Assembly: GCA_016869715.1 (NCBI GenBank)
Contig: VGDM01000025.1
Span: forward strand, 1-32,436
Direction: 5' to 3'
DNA length: 32,436 nucleotides
Source: Alphaproteobacteria bacterium
Lineage (GTDB): Bacteria > Pseudomonadota > Alphaproteobacteria > Acetobacterales > Acetobacteraceae
The notes below the pieces were generated by a model. The model worked only from the letters and a program-made list of their open reading frames with translations. It did not search any database and was not told where the DNA came from. Both the position numbers and the translations under genes were made by a program. Positions 1-7,684 of this stretch are shown here, piece by piece (positions within the stretch are counted from its first letter, which is position 1; each line of letters opens with the position of its first letter).

Positions 1-159
1 GTGCTCAACGCTGAATGGTTTAGCACCACCCGCCAGGCCCAAACTGTCATCAATCAATGGCTCAACCAATATAACCATATCCGGCCCCACCACGCCCTCG
101 GAATGCGGCCGCCGGCACCTGAAACATACTTAGTAAACCCACAAATCACTGGTACATAA
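1..159 (+). CDS. IS3/IS481-type transposase, C-terminal fragment
   Basis: The frame is open from base 1 to a TAA at 157-159 and gives 52 residues of an integrase-core (rve) C-terminus. It has the typical tail of this group: an LNAEWF segment, QYNHIRPHHALGMRPP and a short end. The 5' part is cut by the window edge. In the right-hand copy, whose readable part starts further upstream, the SPWENGYNE motif that supplies the catalytic Glu of the DDE triad is present. IS3 and IS481 transposases share these features, so the family is not resolved. Reading is intact here, unlike the right copy. Confidence 0.85.
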   Translation: MLNAEWFSTTRQAQTVINQWLNQYNHIRPHHALGMRPPAPETYLVNPQITGT

Positions 160-174
160 AAATGGGGCTGGACA
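1..174 (+). mobile_element. 3' end of a DDE insertion sequence, left copy
   Basis: The segment holds the end of a transposase gene, a short untranslated tail and the terminus ...GGGCTGGACA. The same sequence recurs in reverse complement at 32169-32436 and the match stops at this point, which defines the element end near 174 (one base either way). Ending in CA and starting in TG at the other copy fits normal IS termini. The rest of the element lies outside the window, so its length, other inverted repeat and target duplication cannot be seen. It has jumped into or next to a DUF6339-like gene. Confidence 0.85.
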
Positions 175-178
175 GGTA

Positions 179-1065
179 TTGGAGCAGTTGCGCGCAGACA
201 TAGCGAAGAATCTTGATCGGTACCGGCGGGAGGATTTTTCTGTCCTTCTCCAAGATTCGGGATTGTACTTCGAAGGACCGCCTGAGTTCTCAATTGAACA
301 AATTGAAGAGATGCTTCTCCCAAAGGAAGTCTCGACCCAATACGAAGCCGAGAATTACGCGATATTTTTCAGGGCACTTAAGAACTTAACGCCTTACCAG
401 ATGCGGGATGAGCGTCTTTGGGCCTATCTAACCCACACCCACTTGCTAGGCTATTGTCGCAAGCGCTGGCCGATACCAGCCGATGATCAAGAGGCTGTAA
501 AACACATTGAGGCCCATTTTTTGCGGGCACTGTGCGCAGCATTGGTCGGGATAATGCCGCGTCGCGGTTGTGGTGGATGGCACATCTCTGTTCTGAGGTC
601 CCGGCATTTACCTTGGAAAAGAGTTTAGAGGTATTCCTCTTCATAGCGGATGTCATAGCTAACATCATCGAACGACCGTCCATATCCCAAAATAGTCAGA
701 TTTTTGCCACGACCCTTCAAGCGCTCGGGGCGTCCTGCGCGGGCGACAAAGCGCTCTTTGAAAGAGAGCATTTTCGTGACCTAATGATACGAATGAATTC
801 AATCGGCGGCTACAGATTGCTAGATTATATGCCTGAAACACAAGTCAACAAGTTGGTGCATGACCTCACTATCGAAACACAACCCCAGCAGCATAATGAA
901 GCCAAATCAAATTCTTCGTCACTACAGGCGAAAGGGGAGAACAAAGCGTCAAAACTAAAGATGCAGGATCGTGAAAACGGTGGGGCAATAAAGCGCGGAC
1001 CTCAAGCAGCTTCCGGCGGAAAAGGAACTAAGACAAAGCCGCCGAAAGCCAAAACGAAAAAGTGA
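179..1065 (+). pseudogene. DUF6339-like protein, frameshifted and possibly 5'-truncated by the IS
   Basis: Two frames together give one protein. The first (from 179) has LRADIAKNLDRYR, then a LTHTHLLGYCRKRW block. The second (from about 528) continues with RDNAASRLWWMAH, NIIERPSI and a segment ending DYMPETQVNKLV. This order and spacing match the uncharacterised DUF6339 family as I know it. Adding one G to the run at 525-527 joins the frames cleanly (HFLR-GTVRSIGRDN), so one base is missing. The element end lies 5 bp before the first usable codon (TTG at 179), so the natural N-terminus may be lost. About 60 residues at the C-terminus are low-complexity, Lys/Ser/Gln-rich, an unusual tail. GC is lower than in lolA and secB. 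From memory, DUF6339 genes often sit near methyltransferase or restriction genes, but none is visible here. Confidence 0.7.
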
Positions 1066-1136
1066 CGCCCCAAAAAGAAGCAACGCTGATAAAGTAAGGT
1101 AAACTCAGTATTGCCCCGCGCGCCGAGGCGGTCCAC

Positions 1137-1781
1137 ATGAGGGCCATGTTCCGCCGCGCCTTGCTTGCCGCCCCGCTTTTGCTGCCGCTCCCCGCCCTGG
1201 CTCAGCCCCAGGCGGCGGCGCTTTCTGAACGTGACCGGCGCGATATCGCGGCCATAGAGGCCTATTTGAACCGGCTGACCACGCTCCGCGCCCGGTTTCT
1301 GCAAATCGCCCATAATGGAGCGTCCGCGCAGGGCTGGGCCTATATCTCCCGCCCCGGGCGGATGCGGTTTGATTATGACCCGCCGGAACCCCTGCTGCTG
1401 GTGGCGGATGGCAACCAATTCCTGCTCTATGACCGGGAATTGAAGGCGCCGACCGCTTTGCCTACCAGCGCCACACCCCTTGGGTTGCTGCTGCGCCCGG
1501 AAATCCGGCTTTCGGGCGATGCCACCATCAGCCGCGTACAGCGCGATGGCGGGTTTCTGCGCATTACCCTGTTCCGCACCAACGACCCGCGAGAGGGGTC
1601 CTTGACCCTGGTTTTCCAGCCAGAACCCCTGGAACTACGCCAATGGGCGGTGTTGGATGGCCAGGGGCGCGAAACCCGGGTGACCTTGACCCAGATTGAA
1701 ACCGGGCTGGCGCTGAATGCGCGCATGTTCCAGTTCAACCATCCGCAGTTTTTTGAACCTGGCGGGGCGGGGGGAAGGTAA
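1137..1781 (+). CDS. lolA: Outer-membrane lipoprotein carrier protein LolA
   Basis: The product is a 214-residue periplasmic chaperone that shuttles lipoproteins from LolCDE to the outer membrane. A signal peptide is clear: MFRRALLAAPLLLPLPALA, with cleavage likely after ALA-Q. The mature part follows the LolA pattern: an early L-TLRARFLQ helix, then GWAYISRPGRMRFDYDPPEP (a variant of the family's G-x-hxxxRPGrhRhxYxxP motif) and LLVADGNQFLLYD. ATG 1137 is chosen after a GAGGCGG ribosome site. ATG 1146 is an alternative that leaves the signal peptide intact. In many alphaproteobacteria lolA follows ftsK, whereas here a foreign DUF6339 fragment precedes it. The next gene, secB, also serves envelope export. 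Confidence 0.9.
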   Translation: MRAMFRRALLAAPLLLPLPALAQPQAAALSERDRRDIAAIEAYLNRLTTLRARFLQIAHNGASAQGWAYISRPGRMRFDYDPPEPLLLVADGNQFLLYDRELKAPTALPTSATPLGLLLRPEIRLSGDATISRVQRDGGFLRITLFRTNDPREGSLTLVFQPEPLELRQWAVLDGQGRETRVTLTQIETGLALNARMFQFNHPQFFEPGGAGGR

Positions 1782-1871
1782 ACCGGCGCTTTTTTGCCGC
1801 CCCGCCCCCCGCGTGCTACCGCGCGGCGTAATTGGGTGGTCTTGCCCACCCCCGCTTCGAAAGGCTTTGTG

Positions 1872-2384
1872 ATGTCCGAACAATCCGCCGCCCCCCGGCC
1901 CGCCACTGGCCCCGGCCAAATAGCGCCCAGCCCCATTACGCTCAATTTGCAATACACCAAGGACCTCTCCTTCGAAGTGCCGGGCGCGCCGCAAATCTTC
2001 ATCAACCTCCGCGAAGCGCCGAAGGTTGACATTGCGCTGGATGTCCAGGCCCGCCGCCTGCAGGAGGGCCAGGAGAATTTTGAGGTCACTTTGCAAATCC
2101 GCTGTGAGGCCAAGATCGGCGGCGATACCCCCGCCTTCATCGCCGAGCTGGTCTATTGCGGCATTTTCACCCTGACCGGCATCGCGCCCGAGATGATGGA
2201 ACCCGTGCTGCTGGTGGAATGCCCGCGCCTCTTGTTCCCCTTCGCGCGCAACATACTGGCCGAGGTGACGCGCGATGGCGGCTTCCCGCCCGTGATGCTG
2301 GCGCCGATTGATTTCGTCGCCCTTTGGCAGAATCGCCGCGCGCAGCAGCAGGCCGCCGCGGCCCCTGCCCAAGGAAATGCCTGA
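1872..2384 (+). CDS. secB: Protein-export chaperone SecB
   Basis: The product is a 170-residue SecB, a cytosolic tetrameric chaperone that keeps preproteins unfolded and hands them to SecA. The SecB core is visible from about residue 20: ITLNLQYTKDLSFEVPGAP, the strand INLREAPKVDI, then LVYCGIFTL and, in the last third, LVECPRLLFPFARNILAEVTRDGGFPP followed by PIDFVALW, the most conserved SecB block. The ATG at 1872 is chosen because homology starts just after it. The frame extends upstream to about 1794, but that part is Arg/Pro-rich and not SecB-like. A Gln/Ala-rich tail ends the protein. It lies about 90 bp after lolA on the same strand. Confidence 0.95.
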   Translation: MSEQSAAPRPATGPGQIAPSPITLNLQYTKDLSFEVPGAPQIFINLREAPKVDIALDVQARRLQEGQENFEVTLQIRCEAKIGGDTPAFIAELVYCGIFTLTGIAPEMMEPVLLVECPRLLFPFARNILAEVTRDGGFPPVMLAPIDFVALWQNRRAQQQAAAAPAQGNA

Positions 2385-2455
2385 ATCTGCGGCTTGGGGG
2401 CGAAAAAACGCTCCTCTGGGCGGTTTGAACCCTTGACCCCCGGCCCGCGCATGTC

Positions 2456-3586
2456 ATGTGCGGGCGCATGGATCAGTTGATGCCCGCAACGCCGCGCCGC
2501 CAGCGCTTGGCTATTGTGCTGTTCAACCTCGGCGGACCCGATGCGCCGGAAAGCGTGCGGCCATTCCTGGTGAACCTATTCACGGACCCGGCCATTCTGC
2601 GCGTGCCCAGTTTTGTGCGCCCCTGGCTTGGCCGGCTGATCGCCTGGCGCCGCACCAAGCCGGCGCAGGAAAACTACGCCGTGCTGGGCGGGCGTTCGCC
2701 GTTATTGGAACTGACCGAAGAACAGGCGCGCAGCCTGGAAGTCGCTTTGGCCGATGAACCGGGCACTGAAACCCGCTGCTTCGTTGCCATGCGCTATTGG
2801 CACCCAATGAGCGATGAATGCGCCCGCGCCGTGAAGGACTGGGCGCCAGATCGCATTTTGCTGGTGCCGCTTTATCCGCAATTTTCCACCACCACCACGG
2901 GATCAAGCCTGGTGGCCTGGCAAGATGCGACACGCAAGATCGGCCTTGATGTGCCGACCACGGCCTTGTGCTGCTGGCATTCGGATCCAGGTTTTGCCGT
3001 GGCCACCGCGCGGCTGGTGCGTGAAGCCTATGCCAAGGCGCGCGCGGAATTGCCGCCGGAAGTACCGCTCCGCGTATTATTCTCTGCCCATGGCCTGCCG
3101 GAATCGATTGTGAAAGCGGGCGATCCCTATCAATGGCAGGTGGAACAAACCGTCGCCGCCGTGGTCGCTGAATTGGCAATGCCGGAGCTTGACCACATTG
3201 TCTGCTACCAGTCGCGCGTGACGCCTCAGGTCTGGATCGGGCCTTCGACAGAGGGCGAGATTGAACGCGCGGCGGAAGAAAGAGTGGCGATTCTGATCTG
3301 CCCCATCGCCTTTGTGTCCGAACATTCCGAAACCCTGGTGGAATTGGATGTGGAATACCGGGAAGAGGCCGAGCATCTTGGCATTCCCGGCTATTTCCGC
3401 GTGCCGGCGCAAAATAGTGATCCGGCCTTCATCGCATCCTTGGCCGGGCTGGTGCGTGGCGCGCTGCATTCCGGGCGGAGCCTCTGCTCCTTCGATGGCG
3501 GGCGGCAATGCCCGAAGCAGCATCGCGATTGCCCGCATGAGAAGCTGCGCGTTGAAAACCTGACCCGCGCCAAAGCCGAGGCATGA
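2456..3586 (+). CDS. hemH: Ferrochelatase HemH
   Basis: The last step of protoheme synthesis, insertion of Fe2+ into protoporphyrin IX. The family pattern is complete: LFNLGGPDAPESVRPFL near the N-terminus, NYAVLGGRSPL, YPQFSTTTTGS, the catalytic His in FSAHGLPE (about residue 212) and SEHSETLVELD (about 289-299) with the active-site Glu. The C-terminus has three cysteines (about 344, 352 and 359) in a CSFDGG...CPKQ...CPHEK stretch, plus an internal Cys in the VCYQSRV block. Such cysteines bind a [2Fe-2S] cluster in characterised ferrochelatases, including that of Caulobacter. Starts at 2456, 2468 (MDQL) and 2480 are all possible. The stop overlaps the next gene by 4 bp (ATGA). Confidence 0.95.
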   Translation: MCGRMDQLMPATPRRQRLAIVLFNLGGPDAPESVRPFLVNLFTDPAILRVPSFVRPWLGRLIAWRRTKPAQENYAVLGGRSPLLELTEEQARSLEVALADEPGTETRCFVAMRYWHPMSDECARAVKDWAPDRILLVPLYPQFSTTTTGSSLVAWQDATRKIGLDVPTTALCCWHSDPGFAVATARLVREAYAKARAELPPEVPLRVLFSAHGLPESIVKAGDPYQWQVEQTVAAVVAELAMPELDHIVCYQSRVTPQVWIGPSTEGEIERAAEERVAILICPIAFVSEHSETLVELDVEYREEAEHLGIPGYFRVPAQNSDPAFIASLAGLVRGALHSGRSLCSFDGGRQCPKQHRDCPHEKLRVENLTRAKAEA

Positions 3587-4233
3587 AGCGCCCTGCTGCC
3601 ATCCTTTTTGATTGCGATGGTGTGCTCGCCGATACCGAATGGGTGGTGAATAGCATCGTCGCCGAGGAAATAACCTTGCGTGGCTGGCCCATGACGGCAG
3701 CCGAAGCGCGGGAGACGTTTCTGGGGCTCGCGCTGCCCGATATGCTGCCGCGCATTGAAGCGCGTATCGGGCTACTGCCGCCCGATTGGGCGCAGGAAAT
3801 CTCGACCCTGATAGCGCGGCGCTTGACGGAAGAAACACTCGCCATTCCAGGCGCGGTGGGAGCGGTGCGTGCTTTTGCGGCGGCGGGTGTGGCAGTGGCG
3901 GTCGCTTCCAATTCGTCGCGGTTTGAATTGGCGGCGAAGATGCGAAGCCTGGGGTTGGCGCAGATATTCGCCGGGCGGGTGTTTTCCTTTGAGGATGTGC
4001 CGCGCCCGAAACCCTGGCCGGATATCTATCTGGCGGCGGCAGCGGCTTGCGGTGCAGCGCCCGAGGATTGCGTCGTGATTGAGGACAGTGTGCCCGGCGT
4101 GCGCGCGGGCCGCGCGGCAGGCTGCCGCGTGCTGGGTTTTTGCCATGAAAGCCCGGCTGCGGTGCTGGCGGCGCATGGGGCGGACCCATTCGCGGATATG
4201 GCGGCGCTGCCAGGGTTGTTGTTGGACGCTTGA
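3583..4233 (+). CDS. HAD-superfamily hydrolase (subfamily IA, phosphatase/phosphomutase-like)
   Basis: A 216-residue HAD hydrolase. Motif I is LFDCDGVLADTE with the nucleophile D10 and acid D12. Motif II is the VAVASNSSR segment with the conserved Ser. Motif III Lys is in PRPKPWPDIYL, and motif IV is VVIEDSVPGVRAG. The helical cap between motifs I and II (about residues 15-85) and the PKPxPDIYL signature put it with phosphoglycolate-phosphatase and beta-phosphoglucomutase-like enzymes. The substrate cannot be told. The ATG overlaps the hemH stop by 4 bp, so the two are probably translationally coupled, although no link to heme synthesis is evident from the protein. Confidence 0.88.
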   Translation: MKRPAAILFDCDGVLADTEWVVNSIVAEEITLRGWPMTAAEARETFLGLALPDMLPRIEARIGLLPPDWAQEISTLIARRLTEETLAIPGAVGAVRAFAAAGVAVAVASNSSRFELAAKMRSLGLAQIFAGRVFSFEDVPRPKPWPDIYLAAAAACGAAPEDCVVIEDSVPGVRAGRAAGCRVLGFCHESPAAVLAAHGADPFADMAALPGLLLDA

Positions 4234-4238
4234 GGCAG

Positions 4239-4267
4239 TTTCCCCTGGCGTGTTTTTCCGCTTAGAC
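4239..4267 (+). promoter_or_regulatory. Possible promoter ahead of the DUF805 array
   Basis: TTTCCC at 4239-4244 and TTAGAC at 4262-4267 are separated by 17 bp, a loose sigma-70-like arrangement, about 26 bp before the DUF805 start codon. A similar stretch (TTTCCCTGGCGCGCTTTCCG and following GCGTTAA) lies at 7685-7710 before the histidine kinase gene. The shared motif is what makes it notable. The promoter assignment itself is weak. Confidence 0.25.
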
Positions 4268-4566
4268 TCCCATCGTTTCGTGGGGAGAGCCACATGGGTT
4301 TTAGAACTCGGTTCAGTCTCAAGGGGCGCATCAGTCGTCGAACGTGGTTTATTTTCTATTTTTTGCTTCCCAATGGCATCCTCTTTGCTGCCAACTTTTT
4401 GGATACGCGGGTCTTGCCGAAAAACTCAATGCCGGCGGCCGTGGGCAAAGGGTTCGGTGAATTATCGGCGGTCTCCGCTGTGGCGCTTCTGGTGGGGCTT
4501 TGGCTAAGGTTGGGGGGGCAGGTGAAGCGCTGGCATGATCAGGACAGAACGGGCTGGTGGGGTTGC

Positions 4567-4570
4567 TTAA
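4567..4570. repeat. TTAA target-site copy, left of the IS1380-family element
   Basis: TTAA stands directly outside the 14-bp terminal inverted repeat and is repeated at 6190-6193 on the other side. Joining the flanks through one TTAA restores the DUF805 reading frame, which supports it being a target duplication. Because TTAA is its own complement, it could instead be counted as part of an 18-bp inverted repeat. Confidence 0.75.
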
Positions 4571-4584
4571 CCCGCATTATTCAC
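4571..4584. repeat. Left terminal inverted repeat of the IS1380-family element
   Basis: CCCGCATTATTCAC is the exact reverse complement of 6176-6189. It lies downstream of the transposase stop codon, which is at 4743. Confidence 0.85.
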
Positions 4585-4742
4585 GATCCCCTGCGCCTGG
4601 TTGATTGTCTGCCTCTATTTTCTGCTGAGGCGAATTGCTGACGCGGCTTCGCTCCCGGACTGCCTTTCCGGTTTGTGTTGCGTATCGCACGGTTTGTCGG
4701 TTGAGGTTTCGGTGGTTTGCGCTGGGGCATCCGCCCCTTATG

Positions 4743-6083
4743 TCAACAGGTCAGGCGCAGCAGGCGCTCAAGCGCCATGCGCAGCACAGACCGATCGGGA
4801 CAAGCGCTTGGCATATGCAGCAGGATGTGGATTTTCCTGCTGACCACCTGCGTTGCAATCTTCACCAGGCGCAGTCGCAATTTATCGAATTGCGCAACAT
4901 ACCAGGAGGATCGCTTCGGCATCAGGCTGCGCAACAACCACAACAACCAGTAAGCGCCGGTATGCAGCATCAGCCGAAAATGATTGGCGGCTGCGCGCAT
5001 GCAGGAAGTTCGGTCTGCAGCAAGATGGCGCTTCCGGGCCTTGATATGGTTCCCCGCCTGCCCTCTACGGCAGTAGGTACCCTCATACAGTGACCGCGCA
5101 GACCCGCCTCTCAGGCTGGTGACGATGTAACGCGTATCAACCCCCTACGGCCCAGCCTCGATACGGACGATAATGCGCTCCACGCGCTTCCAGCTTGCGG
5201 CACAATCGTGGAACTCCTTATAGCACCGAAGCTTGTCATCGCTCCGGGCAGCGGCCTGTCGCTGGCGAATGCTGACTTCAAGTGCCTCAACATGGCGCCG
5301 TAAGGTCTTTGTTGGCGCAACGCCAAAGATGAAATCCACCCGCGCCGTACAGCAAAAATCCAGCACCTCTGGTGCGCAATAGTGGCTGTCCGCGCGGAGC
5401 AGGATATCAACCCGTGGCCAATGGCGGCGGATCTCCTTGACCAGACGCCGCAGAAAGCAACGCAACTCAACACCCGTCGAGCGTTTGGCCGGGCGCAGCA
5501 TGGCGGCAACGGGCCGGCCCGCCGCATCAAACATGACAATCGGCTGGAAGCCGTAATCATCGTGATAGGCATTAAATAGCCGCAATTGCTGCCGGCCATG
5601 CACGGCATCAAACGTGTCATCAATATCAAGCGTGATGCACCGCGGCACCGTGAGAAAACTATCGCAGTAGAGTTCCACCATGGCGCGCAACATGCGGATC
5701 AGTGCGCGGGTATCGGGCGTATTCTCAAGTCGGGAGAGCGTAGGCTGCAAACAGAGCGCACCATCATCAGGCAGCCGACCATTGGCCAGTTTGAACACAG
5801 GATCGTGGCGCAGGCTATCGGCATCGTTGCCATCCTCATACGCCGCCGCGATCATCAGCAGCCGAAAGCGTAACATCTCAGCAACGCCATGCCAGATGCG
5901 TTCCGGCGCGCGCAGGTCCCGCAGGCAGGCGTCCAATCGGCCCGCCACGCCAAGCCACGCCTCAATCTCACGAAGCGCCAGAAGCCCGCCATCAGAGGAC
6001 ATGTCCCCGCCGTCAAAGCGGGCAATCAGCGCCTTGCCAGAAACATGTCACAGGCCGGGGAGAGATGGGGCAGCTTCCGTCAC
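4743..6083 (-). pseudogene. IS1380-family transposase with two nonsense codons
   Basis: A single frame of 447 codons runs from a GTG at 6083 to a TGA at 4743. It is broken by TGA at codon 12 (6050-6048) and TAG at 5147-5145. The protein has FDGGDMSSDGGLLALREIE near the start, TLDIDDTFDAVHG and LLRADSHYCAPEVLDFC (the two catalytic Asp blocks) and a C-terminal RLRLVKIAT region. The YREK block, which should read QAENHIKAWK, reads QAGNHIKARK here, so the catalytic Glu is replaced by Gly. The IS4-like DDE fold and the length agree with IS1380 transposases. The stops and the lost Glu show an old, dead copy. Confidence 0.85.
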
Positions 6084-6175
6084 GGTGGATGTGGCCTTTG
6101 AACGCGTGAGTCTTGCGATTCAACAGCAAAATCATACGATATTTCGAAAGGATATACCACATCCACCAACTCTTG

Positions 6176-6189
6176 GTGAATAATGCGGG
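6176..6189. repeat. Right terminal inverted repeat of the IS1380-family element
   Basis: GTGAATAATGCGGG is the exact reverse complement of 4571-4584 and lies upstream of the transposase start. Confidence 0.85.
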
Positions 6190-6193
6190 TTAA
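6190..6193. repeat. TTAA target-site copy, right of the IS1380-family element
   Basis: Second copy of the TTAA at 4567-4570. The DUF805 frame resumes at 6194. Confidence 0.75.
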
Positions 6194-6573
6194 CTTCGAT
6201 TCCAAGTTTTATTGTCACTTGGCACCTTACTGGTGGGTTAAGTATCGAAACCTTTTTTATCTTCCAATTCGGTTTCCCATTGCTTCTCAGGTTATTTCTC
6301 GGTTTAAGCTCTAATGATCCGAATGCCAATCAATTTATTCTTGCTGGTGTGGTTTTTTGGTCTGTTGATTCTATTTCTGTGGGTCATATTCTTCGTCAAC
6401 GGCAGCCTTCTTCCCGGCACACGCGGCCCCAATCGCGGCGGCCCTGATCCGTTGGCGCCGAAGGGCGCCGACAAAGATACGGCTTTGGAAACTTTCAGGG
6501 AGGCCGTGATCCGCACTGATGTGGCGCAGATGACGTCTCACCAGCCAGATCAAAAAAATCGCGTGGAAATCTG

Positions 6574-7044
6574 ATTTCCCTCACCCAGTGGTTCAGTCAC
6601 AAAGGCCGCATCAGCTGCAAGACTTGATGGGTTTTCTATTGTCTAGTGCCAGTCTTCCTTATGGTCATGCTGGGTGCGGCGCAACAAATGATCAAACTCG
6701 GCGTGGAGACACCCCACAAATCCAGCATAGAGGAATATGCCATGCTGGCGGTGTTCTATGCACTTGGTTTGGTGATGCACTGGATCGGCTTTGCAGGTCT
6801 GACCAAGCGTTGGCTCGATCAAGACAAATCCGGCTGGTGGGCAGCTCTCCGTTTTGTCCCGGTAATTTTTTACCCCCTGTTTTTCATTTTCCTTTCGCTG
6901 GTTGATTTGAACAGTTGCAGTGGCCTGAATCACCGCTGGATCGGGGGTATTTTCACCCTGATACGTTTGTTGCCTTTTATCACCCTATTCGGAGCCGGCG
7001 CCGTAGCTGGATTTCAGCCCTGCACACCTGGCCCGAACCGTTAA
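6574..7044 (+). pseudogene. DUF805 membrane protein 2, start codon and reading frame lost
   Basis: Aligned with the intact copy 3, the protein would begin ISLTQWFSHKGRISCKT, where copy 3 has MTLAQWFSFDGRISRKT. The start position is ATT (6574-6576) instead of ATG, and the first Trp of the WW pair is TGA (6625-6627). After the stop the frame continues with three or four hydrophobic segments, LTKRWLDQDKSGWW (the DUF805 signature) and a C-terminal TPGPNR directly before TAA. A GTG at 6646 could start a shortened protein, but the conserved N-terminal block would be missing. The ancestral ATG would have overlapped the stop of copy 1 (TGATG), suggesting former translational coupling. Confidence 0.7.
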
Positions 7045-7136
7045 GGTCCCGATCCACTCGCACCACTGCCCGCCACGAATATTGCGCTTCCGCCGTCGCC
7101 TCAGTAGCTTCAGCGCAAAGATTGAGGAACAAGCCC

Positions 7137-7670
7137 ATGACCCTGGCGCAATGGTTCAGCTTCGATGGCCGCATCAGCCGCAAGACCTGGTGGATTTTCT
7201 ATTTTCTGATCCCAATTGGCATCAATATAGCCGCCAGCGCGCTTGATGCGCAGCTCTTCGGCGCCAGGAATGCCCCGCCGGACAAGTCGGGCATGGCTGA
7301 TCTGAATATGGGGGTGTTTTCCATCATCGCCTCCTTAGCCGCGCTTTGGGTGGGCCTTGCTGGGCAAGCCAAGCGCTGGCATGACCGCGACAGATCCGGC
7401 TGGTGGGTGCTGGTGAATTTCATCCCGCTGATTGGCTGGCTTTGGGCCTTCATCGTCACGGGCTTTCTGCGCGGCACGCCGGGCTATAATCGCTTCGGGC
7501 CTGACCCTCTGGCGCCGGAATTGCCGCCCGTAAGTTACGGCGGCGGCTATCCGCCGCAGGCACCGGGGGGATGGCAGCCGCAAGGGCCTCCGCCGCCACC
7601 TTCCGGGGGCTGGGGCGCACCGCCGCCTCCACAGGGCGGGGGCAGCGTGCCGCCCATTCGCCGGGGTTGA
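7137..7670 (+). CDS. DUF805 family membrane protein 3 with a Pro/Gly-rich tail
   Basis: A 177-residue protein and the only intact DUF805 copy here. It begins MTLAQWFSFDGRISRKTWW, has a first membrane segment (about residues 18-38), a second around ASLAALWVGLA, the signature AKRWHDRDRSGWW and a third segment (FIPLIGWLWAFIVTGF), then RGTPGYNRFGPDPLAP. These are all diagnostic of DUF805 inner-membrane proteins, whose role is unknown. The last 50 residues or so are an extra Pro/Gly/Gln-rich, probably disordered tail absent from copies 1 and 2. The ATG at 7137 is preceded by GAGGAACAAGCCC, a good ribosome site, and matches the N-terminal alignment of the family. Confidence 0.85.
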   Translation: MTLAQWFSFDGRISRKTWWIFYFLIPIGINIAASALDAQLFGARNAPPDKSGMADLNMGVFSIIASLAALWVGLAGQAKRWHDRDRSGWWVLVNFIPLIGWLWAFIVTGFLRGTPGYNRFGPDPLAPELPPVSYGGGYPPQAPGGWQPQGPPPPPSGGWGAPPPPQGGGSVPPIRRG

Positions 7671-7684
7671 ACCGCGCGGCGTGA

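Larger units (their letters stand above)
4571..6189 (-). mobile_element. IS1380-family insertion sequence, complete but inactivated
   Basis: A 1619-bp element with perfect 14-bp terminal inverted repeats, CCCGCATTATTCAC at 4571-4584 and its complement at 6176-6189, flanked by TTAA on both sides. It carries one minus-strand transposase gene of the IS1380 type. Length, gene content and a TTAA-like target fit the family, which has been linked to eukaryotic piggyBac elements. It sits in the first DUF805 gene. The transposase has two in-frame stops and lacks its catalytic Glu, so this copy could move only with help from another copy. Confidence 0.85.
4294..6574 (+). pseudogene. DUF805 membrane protein 1, interrupted by an IS1380-family element and frameshifted
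   Basis: The 5' part (4294-4570) encodes MGFRTRFSLKGRISRRTWF, a hydrophobic segment and QVKRWHDQDRTGWW, the DUF805 signature. The reading is then cut by the IS (4571-6189). When the element and one TTAA copy are removed, the frame continues from 6194 with TSIPSFIV and further hydrophobic segments. The usual DUF805 end, PGTRGPNRGGPDPLAP, lies in a second frame. Removing one T from the run at 6353-6358 joins them, giving about 218 residues. The function of DUF805 (YhaH-like inner-membrane) proteins is unknown. The gene is the first of three DUF805 copies, and its TGA at 6572-6574 overlaps the position where copy 2 should start. Confidence 0.75.

Noticed and set aside
3077..4189. 370-codon minus-strand open frame across hemH and the HAD gene
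   Set aside because: It mirrors two well-supported genes, is Pro/Arg/Ala-rich and matches nothing; a GC-rich shadow.
4635..5093. Plus-strand frames of 80-152 codons inside the IS1380 element
   Set aside because: Antisense to the transposase, no family features; part of IS1380 DNA rather than passenger genes.
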